12,042 bases of DNA, from the NCBI GenBank assembly GCA_044375275.1, contig JBILMZ010000098.1, forward strand, positions 1-12,042, read 5' to 3'. Every line of letters starts with the position of its first letter. The first letter of the stretch is position 1. Position numbers and translations under genes: made by a program. Origin of the DNA: SZUA-430 sp044375275. GTDB taxonomy: Bacteria; Pseudomonadota; Alphaproteobacteria; Micropepsales; Micropepsaceae. Below the pieces are notes generated by a model that was not told the origin of the DNA, did not search any database, and saw only the letters and a program-made list of their open reading frames with translations. This document shows, one piece after another, positions 6,654 to 12,042 of the stretch.

Positions 6654-7867
6654 CAGCCTCGTCGCATGCCAACGCCCCCACGATCATGCTGGTTGTCGGG
6701 GAGCCTTCCGGTGACGCGCTTGGACAGCAGCTCATCCTGGCGCTGCGGGAACTCACTCACGGAAAGGCGCGCATCATCGGTGTGGGCGGCGAGCGCATGC
6801 GCGCGGCCGGGATGCAGAGCCTGTATTCCATCACCGACACGTCCGTCATGGGATTGCGGGAGGTGGTTCCCAACATCCCGCGCATTCTCGCCCGTATCCG
6901 GCAGGTTGCGGATTTCGCCAAGGCAAACAACCCCGACGTCGCCGTGATGATCGACAGCCCGGATTTCACGCACAAGGTGGCAAGTCGCATCCGTCGCATC
7001 GCACCCGAGATGAAGTTGGTCGACTACGTGGCGCCGCAAGTGTGGGCCTCACGCCCCAAGCGCGCGCTCACCATGGCGAAGTCCTTCGACCATGTGCTTT
7101 GCCTGCTGCCGTTCGAGGTTCCCATCTTCCGGAATGTCGGCATGGGCGCCTCCTTTGTCGGTCATCCCGTCATCGAACGCGCGCCCAGACCGGGGCAGGG
7201 CGACGCCTTTCGTGCGCGCCACGGAATCCCGAGGGACCAGAAAATCCTTCTTCTCCTGCCCGGATCGCGCAGCAACGAAATCCGCTTCCTCTGGTCTGTA
7301 TTCAGGGAGGCCATAGAGCAGACATCGGCGGCAGTGGGCAGCATCAGGATCGTCCTGCCGACAGTCCAGAACGTCAGCGCAAGCGTGCGCAAGCTCGCAG
7401 CGGAATGGCACCAGGACATCCTCGTTGTGGAAGGGCCCGACGAGAAGATGGGCGCCTTTGATGCCGCCGACATTGCGCTGGCAGCTTCGGGGACAGTTTC
7501 GACCGAACTCGCCCTGAGCACGACGCCGATGGTGATCGGTTACAGGGTGGGCGCCCTGACAGCCGCGATCGCACGGCGTTTCATCAAGGTACCTTATGTC
7601 ACCCTGGTCAACATCATCCTCAACCGCGAGGTTGTGCCCGAGTTCATTCAGGAGAACTGCACGTCGGCCAACCTGTCCCGCGAACTGATCCGCCTGCTGA
7701 CCAATCCGGCCGCGCGCCTGGAACAGGTCACGGCAACGGCATCGGCCGTCAAGGCCATGGGCTACGGGGACGAGGCCCCGAGCATGCGCGCCGCCCGCGA
7801 GATCCTGCGCATCATAAAAGAACCGCGCCGGTTGCCCGGCGCGGCTGTGTCAGTTCCCGAAAAGTGA
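6650..7867 (+). CDS. lpxB: Lipid-A-disaccharide synthase LpxB
   Basis: LpxB is a GT19 glycosyltransferase of the inner membrane that joins lipid X to UDP-2,3-diacylglucosamine, giving the lipid A disaccharide and UDP. It has 405 residues, slightly above the typical 380-390. Family motifs in order are GEPSGD (17-22), IDSPDF with D102 as the likely catalytic aspartate, YVAPQVWAS (126-134), FVGHP (169-173), LLPGSRSNEI (202-211), SGTVSTE (280-286) and VPEFIQ (329-334). The start overlaps the lpxI stop as ATGA, with GGAG ten bases upstream. The last gene of the + strand operon, it converges on gltA. Its final codons contain a perfect GC hairpin that functions best as a terminator for the opposite strand, so the extra C-terminal tail may be shaped by that element. 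Confidence 0.97.
   Translation: MTASSHANAPTIMLVVGEPSGDALGQQLILALRELTHGKARIIGVGGERMRAAGMQSLYSITDTSVMGLREVVPNIPRILARIRQVADFAKANNPDVAVMIDSPDFTHKVASRIRRIAPEMKLVDYVAPQVWASRPKRALTMAKSFDHVLCLLPFEVPIFRNVGMGASFVGHPVIERAPRPGQGDAFRARHGIPRDQKILLLLPGSRSNEIRFLWSVFREAIEQTSAAVGSIRIVLPTVQNVSASVRKLAAEWHQDILVVEGPDEKMGAFDAADIALAASGTVSTELALSTTPMVIGYRVGALTAAIARRFIKVPYVTLVNIILNREVVPEFIQENCTSANLSRELIRLLTNPAARLEQVTATASAVKAMGYGDEAPSMRAAREILRIIKEPRRLPGAAVSVPEK
7814..7844 (-). terminator. Probable intrinsic terminator of gltA, inside the lpxB 3' end
   Basis: A perfect 9-base-pair all-GC stem (7823-7831 with 7836-7844) has a 4-base loop. Read on the - strand it is followed at once by TTCTTTTAT (7822-7814), a proper T-rich tail. 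On the + strand the stem is followed by GCTGTGTC, so it cannot terminate lpxB in the classical way. It lies 46 bases past the gltA stop and inside lpxB codons 391-398. It implies that the gltA message is antisense to the end of lpxB. Confidence 0.75.
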
Positions 7868-7885
7868 GCGCCTGATCTGGCGCTC
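7866..7885 (-). terminator. Second hairpin in the lpxB/gltA junction, possible gltA terminator
   Basis: A perfect 7-base-pair stem (7866-7872 with 7879-7885) has a 6-base loop. It spans the lpxB stop codon and most of the 23-base gap between converging stop codons. On the - strand it is followed by ACTTTTCGG, a weak T-tract; on the + strand by CTGATCT, with none. The octamer CCTGATCT occurs at 7871-7878 and again at 7885-7892. It could be a first, weaker gltA terminator, or simply stabilise the 3' ends of both messages. Confidence 0.45.
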
Positions 7886-7890
7886 CTGAT

Positions 7891-9204
7891 CTAGCGCTTA
7901 TGCACGGCGACATAATCCCGCTTGCCGGCGCCAATATAGAGCTGGCGGGGACGACCGATCTTCTGGCTCGGGTCCTCGATCATTTCAGCCCACTGCGCAA
8001 TCCAGCCAACAGTGCGCGCCAGCGCAAAGAGCGCCGTGAACATGGAGGTCGGGAAGCCCAGCGCCTTCAGCGTGATGCCTGAGTAGAAGTCGATGTTGGG
8101 ATAGAGCTTCTTCTCGACGAAATACGGGTCATTGAGCGCGATCTTTTCAAGCTCCATCGCGACCTGCAGGAGCGGGTCGTTGCGGATGCCGAGTTCATCG
8201 AGCACTTCGTGGCAGGTCTTCTGCATGACCTTCGCACGCGGGTCGTAGTTCTTGTAGACGCGGTGTCCGAAGCCCATCAGGCGGAAGCCGGAATTCTTGT
8301 CCTTCGCGCGCGCCACGTACTCTGGAATGCGCTTCACGTCGCCAATCTCTTCCAGCATCTGGAGGGCAGCTTCGTTGGCGCCACCATGCGCAGGGCCCCA
8401 CAGGCAGGCGATGCCGGCCGCGATGCAGGCAAACGGATTGGCACCCGAGGACCCGGCCAGGCGAACCGTCGAGGTTGATGCGTTCTGCTCGTGGTCGGCA
8501 TGCAGGATGAAGATGCGGTCCAGCGCGCGGGCGAGGATTGGATTGACCTTGTATTCCTCGGCCGGCACGGCAAAGCACATGCGCAGGAAGTTCTCGGAAT
8601 AGTTCAGGTCATTCCGCGGGTAAACGAAGGGCTGGCCGATCGAGTACTTGTAGGCCATGGCAGCAATCGTCGGCATCTTCGCAATCATGCGATGGCTGGC
8701 GATCGTGCGCTGCAGCGGGTCATTGATGTCGGTCGAGTCGTGGTAGAACGCCGACAGGGCGCCGACCACGCCGCACATCACGGCCATCGGGTGCGCATCC
8801 CGGCGGAAGCCACGGAAGAACTGGCTGATCTGTTCATGCACCATCGTGTGGCGCGTGATCTGGTTGCGGAAGGTCTGCAGCTTTTCCGACGATGGCAGTT
8901 GTCCGTGCAGGAGCACGTAGCAGACCTCGATGAAGTCGCTCTGCTCGGCCAGCTGGTCGATCGGATAGCCGCGATAGAGCAGCACGCCTTCGTCACCATC
9001 GATATACGTGATCGCGCTCTCGCAGCTCGCCGTTGACTGGAAGCCCGGATCGTAGGTGAACACGTTCGCATCGGCATAGAGCTTCCGGATGTCGATGACG
9101 TCAGGACCAACCGTTCCCTGGGATACAGGCAATTCAACGGTCTTGTTTCCGACGGTCAGGCTCGCCTTGCCGGCAGGCTTAGAGGCAGAAGGGACTTTCG
9201 GCAT
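7891..9204 (-). CDS. gltA: Citrate synthase (type II, GltA)
   Basis: GltA condenses oxaloacetate and acetyl-CoA to citrate, the entry step of the TCA cycle, in the cytoplasm. The protein has 437 residues against 427 in E. coli, and is strikingly similar to it throughout. The small N-terminal beta domain (to about residue 50), characteristic of the hexameric Gram-negative type, is present. Active-site residues are H238 (LHADHEQNAST), H273 (GPAHGGANEA), H314 and R315 (FGHRVYKNYDPRA) and D372 (IDFYSGI). The position of E. coli Cys206, a reactive cysteine near the NADH site, is Ala215 here. The start at 9204 is chosen over an in-frame ATG at 9276 because it has AAGGAG seven bases upstream and the added residues look unlike the family. 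It follows gltX on the same strand by 128 bases. Confidence 0.98.
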   Translation of the reverse strand: MPKVPSASKPAGKASLTVGNKTVELPVSQGTVGPDVIDIRKLYADANVFTYDPGFQSTASCESAITYIDGDEGVLLYRGYPIDQLAEQSDFIEVCYVLLHGQLPSSEKLQTFRNQITRHTMVHEQISQFFRGFRRDAHPMAVMCGVVGALSAFYHDSTDINDPLQRTIASHRMIAKMPTIAAMAYKYSIGQPFVYPRNDLNYSENFLRMCFAVPAEEYKVNPILARALDRIFILHADHEQNASTSTVRLAGSSGANPFACIAAGIACLWGPAHGGANEAALQMLEEIGDVKRIPEYVARAKDKNSGFRLMGFGHRVYKNYDPRAKVMQKTCHEVLDELGIRNDPLLQVAMELEKIALNDPYFVEKKLYPNIDFYSGITLKALGFPTSMFTALFALARTVGWIAQWAEMIEDPSQKIGRPRQLYIGAGKRDYVAVHKR

Positions 9205-9332
9205 TCTCGGTCTCCTTTGAGGCGGTGCGCGTACCCGGCCATCTTCACCCGGTATTGTGCATCGCAATATATGCAATTCCGTTTACGACGACTGGACGAT
9301 TCGTTCACTAGTTCTTTTGGGGATTCCAGCCT
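9205..9332 (-). other. gltX-gltA intergenic region, presumed gltA leader and promoter
   Basis: 128 bases separate the gltX stop from the gltA start. The middle part (about 9262-9285) is visibly AT-richer than the flanks and is where I would expect the gltA promoter. On the - strand it contains TATATT and the pair TGCAT/ATGCA eight bases apart. I could not match a convincing -35 to this -10-like hexamer. No hairpin with a T-tail follows gltX, so read-through from gltX into gltA is also possible. Confidence 0.35.
9212..9217 (-). promoter_or_regulatory. Ribosome binding site of gltA
   Basis: AAGGAG on the - strand, with 7 bases before the ATG at 9204. It settles the start of gltA and rules against the longer form from 9276. 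Confidence 0.85.
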
Positions 9333-10730
9333 CTAACTGCTTACCTGATCCTTAATCCGGGCCAGCGACTCGGTCTTTCCGAGAACCATCAGCACATCGT
9401 AGATACCCGGGGACGTGGTTTTTCCGGTGAGGCTTGCCCGCAGTGGTTGCGCCACCGCACCCAGCTTGATCTTTTCCGCCTCTGCAAAGGCCTTGGTCGC
9501 GCTTTCCAGCACGGCGGCGTCCCAGGTCGTCTGCTCATACACCGCAACCAGGCGACCGAGCATCGCCCTTGCCTCCGCCGTCAGAAGCTTGGCAGCCCCC
9601 GCCTCGATGGGCAGCGGCCTGGTGGCGAAGAGGTACTCGGCGCTCGTCGCCAGCTCGACCATGGTCTTGGCGCGCTCCTTCAGTCCCGGCATGGCTGTAA
9701 CAAGCTTTGCACGGGTGTCGGCCGCAGGCGACGGATGCTTGGTAGCCGTCAGTCGCAGGACTTCGTCCGCCAGACGCTCGTCGCTGGCCACGCGCATGTA
9801 GTGGCCGTTCAGGTTGTCGAGCTTCTTGAAGTCGACGCGCGACGGGCTGCGGCCGATGCTCTCGAGGTTGAACCACTCGATGGCCTTCTCGGTGGGGATG
9901 ATCTCCTCGTCACCATGGCTCCAGCCCAGGCGCAGCAGGTAGTTGCGCATGGCCTCCGGCAAATAGCCCAGGTTCTTGTACTCGTGGATGCCCAGGGCGC
10001 CATGGCGCTTGGACAGCTTCGCGCCATCTTCGCCGTGCAGGAGGGGAAGATGGGCATAGACCGGTTCCGGCCAGCCCATGGCGTCGATGATCTGGCGCTG
10101 CCGCGCCGCATTGGTCAGGTGGTCGTCACCGCGAATGATGTGCGTGACGCCCATGTCCTGGTCATCCACGACGACCGAGAGCATGTAGGTGGGGGTGCCG
10201 TCCGAGCGCAGCAGCACGAAGTCATCAAGCACGTCATTGCCAAAGCGGACATCGCCCTGGACCTTGTCTCGTATGATGGTTTCACCCGTCTGTGGCGCCT
10301 TGATACGCACAACAGGAGGAACATTCGGTCGGCGATCAGACGCCGGCGCGTCACGCCACCGTCCGTCATAACGGATCGGCAGGTTTGCGGCCCGCTGCTT
10401 CTCGCGCATCTCCTCGAGCTCTTCGGATGTCGTGTAGCAGTGATAGGCCTTGCCCGCCGCGAGAAGTTGCCGGGCAACCTCGGCATGACGTTCGGCGCGC
10501 GCGAACTGGTAGACGACTTCGTCGTTCCAGGAGAGGCCAAGCCAGCCCATGCCGTCAAGGATCGCCTCGATGGCCTCGTTGGACGAGCGCTGCCGGTCAG
10601 TATCCTCGATGCGAAGGCGGAAAGTGCCCTTGTGATGCAGGGCGAACAGCCAGTTGAACAGCGCCGTGCGCGCACCACCGATGTGCAGGAATCCCGTCGG
10701 AGACGGAGCAAATCTTGTTACAACGTTCAT
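9333..10730 (-). CDS. gltX: Glutamate-tRNA ligase (glutamyl-tRNA synthetase)
   Basis: A class I aminoacyl-tRNA synthetase charging tRNA(Glu) with glutamate in the cytoplasm. In many alphaproteobacteria this enzyme also misacylates tRNA(Gln) for later amidation; the sequence alone does not show whether this one does. It has 465 residues, the usual size. The signature FAPSPTGFLHIGGARTALFN at 7-26 contains the HIGH-type motif HIGG (16-19). IEDTDRQRS at 41-49 and GDDHLTN at 201-207 are typical, and the KMSKS-type motif is KLSKR (238-242). The C-terminal half is the helical anticodon-binding domain. Only C98 remains of the Cys-x-Cys zinc ligands of E. coli GltX, so a zinc site is unlikely. The start at 10730 places the conserved MNVVTRFAPSPTG at the N-terminus; the open frame to 10823 adds non-family sequence. 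The ribosome site is weak. Confidence 0.97.
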   Translation of the reverse strand: MNVVTRFAPSPTGFLHIGGARTALFNWLFALHHKGTFRLRIEDTDRQRSSNEAIEAILDGMGWLGLSWNDEVVYQFARAERHAEVARQLLAAGKAYHCYTTSEELEEMREKQRAANLPIRYDGRWRDAPASDRRPNVPPVVRIKAPQTGETIIRDKVQGDVRFGNDVLDDFVLLRSDGTPTYMLSVVVDDQDMGVTHIIRGDDHLTNAARQRQIIDAMGWPEPVYAHLPLLHGEDGAKLSKRHGALGIHEYKNLGYLPEAMRNYLLRLGWSHGDEEIIPTEKAIEWFNLESIGRSPSRVDFKKLDNLNGHYMRVASDERLADEVLRLTATKHPSPAADTRAKLVTAMPGLKERAKTMVELATSAEYLFATRPLPIEAGAAKLLTAEARAMLGRLVAVYEQTTWDAAVLESATKAFAEAEKIKLGAVAQPLRASLTGKTTSPGIYDVLMVLGKTESLARIKDQVSS

Positions 10731-10821
10731 GTATCGCCAGCTGTCGTTTTTGGTTAGAGCGCTTGCCGAATCAGGCCCGGTCGATTGAAGCCGCCGGGCT
10801 TCACGCCGGGCGCCCAGGTTC
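10731..10821. promoter_or_regulatory. Divergent gltX/comEC intergenic region with hairpin and short repeats
   Basis: These 91 bases must hold the start signals for gltX (-) and comEC (+) unless comEC is read from elsewhere. A perfect 6-base-pair stem with a 4-base loop lies at 10787-10802. The octamer CGCCGGGC occurs at 10792-10799 and 10804-10811, a 12-base period, and GGGCGCCC at 10808-10815 is a palindrome next to the comEC start. No convincing -10/-35 pair was recognised on either strand, so the regulatory role is inferred from position. Confidence 0.4.
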
Positions 10822-12042
10822 ATGATCCATTCCCTTCTGTACCAAGCCGGACAGCATTTTCAAAAGAGCATCCGCGGGGGCTGCAGCGCCTTCTGGTCGC
10901 ATGCCTCGAGAGCGCCCGCATTTCTGGCGCATTGCTGGGCCGAGGATCGCAAGCGCCTCTCGCACGCGGTACCCGTTCTCATGGGACTGGGGATCGCCGT
11001 CTATTTCTATCTCCCGGAAGAACCTTCGATGGCGGCGGCGCTGTCACCTCTGGCGTTGACCGTTCTGGCCCGCCACCTCACGCGCGAAGGCAATCGGCAA
11101 TGCCCACCCGAGCTGATGACAGTTGCGACGTGGATCGCACTTGGCTTTGCCATTGCGGCCATGCGGACCTTCATCCTGCTCTCACCGCAGGTCGTCGACG
11201 AAATGCCCGCCGTGGAGCTCATCGCGCGCATTGTCGAAATCGACACGACGGCGCGCGGCGGGCAGCGCTTCCTTGTGGACGCCCAGGGCGATGACCTGCC
11301 AGGAACCATGCGCCTGCGGCTCTCGAGCCCGCGACTCTGGCCCGAACTCGAGCCTGGCGACTGGGTACGCGCGCGCGCAGATATCAGGCCACTCCCGGCG
11401 CCCGTGATGCCGGGAGGGTTCGATTTCGGGCGAAAGCTCTGGTTCGAAGGCGTGCGGGGCACAGCTTTCACGATTGGCGACATCGGGCGCGTCGATCCTC
11501 CCGCAGACCAGGCCTTCCGCGACCGGCTTGCAGCACGATTCCAGCGTATGAGGGACACGATAACCGGCCGGATCCTGGCCCACATGTCGGAGCGCACCGG
11601 CCCCGTCGCAGCAGCGTTCCTTACCGGCGAGCGCAGCGGCATCGACGAAGAGGACAACCAGGCCATGCAGGCATCGAGCCTCTCGCATCTGCTGTCAATT
11701 TCGGGACTGCACATGATGCTGGCGGGCTTTGGCGTATTTGCGGCCATCCGTTATGTGATCTGCCTGCTGCCGGCATTCGGATCACGTCCCGCCCTGGCAT
11801 CGCATCCCTTCGTGAAGAAGGGAGCAGCCATCGGCGCCCTCCTGGCCTCGCTGGCCTACCTGCTGCTCAGCGGGGCCTCCATTCCCACGCAGCGCGCCTT
11901 CGTCACTGTCGCCGTAGCCTTCATCGCCATCCTCGCAGACCGGAACGCCATCAGCATGCGCACGGTGGCGATTGCGGCAACCGCGGTGCTCCTGTCAACG
12001 CCGGAAGCCTGGATGGACCCGAGCTTCCAGATGTCTTTCTGC
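10822..12042 (+). CDS. comEC: ComEC/Rec2 family membrane protein, N-terminal part (3' end outside window)
   Basis: ComEC forms the inner-membrane channel that brings single-stranded DNA into the cytoplasm during natural transformation. 407 codons are present and the frame is open to the window edge; family members are usually around 700 residues, so the C-terminal metallo-beta-lactamase-like domain would be beyond it. Residues about 45-115 hold hydrophobic helices (HAVPVLMGLGIAVYF and WIALGFAIAAM). The soluble DUF4131/OB-like region follows at about 125-230. The Competence domain begins with FLTGERSGI (266-274) and the family hallmark SHLLSISGLHMML at about 288-300. More membrane helices lie at about 345-400. 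The ATG at 10822 is the only ATG, GTG or TTG between the in-frame stop at 10786 and residue 54, though its ribosome site is poor. Competence itself is not shown by this gene alone. Confidence 0.93.
   Translation, partial: MIHSLLYQAGQHFQKSIRGGCSAFWSHASRAPAFLAHCWAEDRKRLSHAVPVLMGLGIAVYFYLPEEPSMAAALSPLALTVLARHLTREGNRQCPPELMTVATWIALGFAIAAMRTFILLSPQVVDEMPAVELIARIVEIDTTARGGQRFLVDAQGDDLPGTMRLRLSSPRLWPELEPGDWVRARADIRPLPAPVMPGGFDFGRKLWFEGVRGTAFTIGDIGRVDPPADQAFRDRLAARFQRMRDTITGRILAHMSERTGPVAAAFLTGERSGIDEEDNQAMQASSLSHLLSISGLHMMLAGFGVFAAIRYVICLLPAFGSRPALASHPFVKKGAAIGALLASLAYLLLSGASIPTQRAFVTVAVAFIAILADRNAISMRTVAIAATAVLLSTPEAWMDPSFQMSFC

Noticed and set aside
9205..9276. 24-residue N-terminal extension of gltA from an ATG at 9276
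   Set aside because: The ATG at 9204 has a good ribosome site seven bases upstream and gives the normal N-terminus; the extension is Arg/Pro-rich and non-family.
9262..9285. TGCAT/ATGCA inverted repeat upstream of gltA as an operator
   Set aside because: The arms are only 5 bases with an 8-base spacer and do not extend further; this is expected by chance, so it is mentioned only as part of the intergenic description.
9447..10757. 436-codon open frame on the + strand opposite gltX
   Set aside because: It is fully antisense to a clearly identified gltX with intact motifs, and its translation is rich in His, Arg and Val with no recognisable domain, as expected for a shadow frame in GC-rich DNA.
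10731..10823. 31-residue N-terminal extension of gltX
   Set aside because: The synthetase signature begins directly after the Met at 10730, and the extension would run through the whole spacer shared with comEC.
1..12042. Search for mobile elements, CRISPR arrays, tRNA/rRNA genes, toxin-antitoxin or defence genes
   Set aside because: Nearly all bases belong to recognised conserved genes in a familiar order, and I saw no long repeats, transposase motifs or RNA gene signatures.

Overview
This window is a chromosomal housekeeping locus from a Gram-negative alphaproteobacterium with fairly high GC. Three things support this: the outer-membrane biogenesis/lipid A gene order, the use of LpxI (not LpxH) for the fourth lipid A step, and a citrate synthase and glutamyl-tRNA synthetase of alphaproteobacterial type. 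The combination rseP-bamA-ompH-lpxD-fabZ-lpxA-lpxI-lpxB followed by gltA, gltX and comEC resembles Caulobacterales/Hyphomonadaceae. That placement is recalled from known gene order and was not tested by a search.

Layout. The + strand from 1 to 7867 carries an envelope operon: the 3' end of the site-2 protease rseP, bamA (outer-membrane protein assembly), ompH/skp (periplasmic chaperone), then lpxD, fabZ, lpxA, lpxI and lpxB. The last five are packed with 1-base gaps or 4-8 base overlaps, which points to one message with translational coupling. A strong hairpin with a short T-rich tail lies between ompH and lpxD. It divides the protein-assembly half from the lipid A half and may act as a partial terminator.

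On the - strand lie gltA (7891-9204) and gltX (9333-10730). gltA converges on lpxB with only 23 bases between stop codons. The best intrinsic terminator for gltA sits inside the last codons of lpxB. On the + strand from 10822, divergent from gltX, comEC begins and runs off the window end.

Functionally, BamA and OmpH/Skp deliver and fold outer-membrane proteins. LpxA, LpxD, LpxI and LpxB perform four steps from UDP-GlcNAc to the lipid A disaccharide; LpxC is not in this window. FabZ uses the same 3-hydroxyacyl-ACP pool that feeds LpxA and LpxD, so it links phospholipid and lipid A synthesis. GltA and GltX are central metabolism and translation genes with no direct link to the envelope operon.

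I found no mobile element, CRISPR array, tRNA or rRNA gene, phage gene or defence system. No gene-free stretch exceeds about 130 bases. Nothing here amounts to a new biological system; the points worth a second look are small-scale arrangements (terminators, coupling, residue substitutions).
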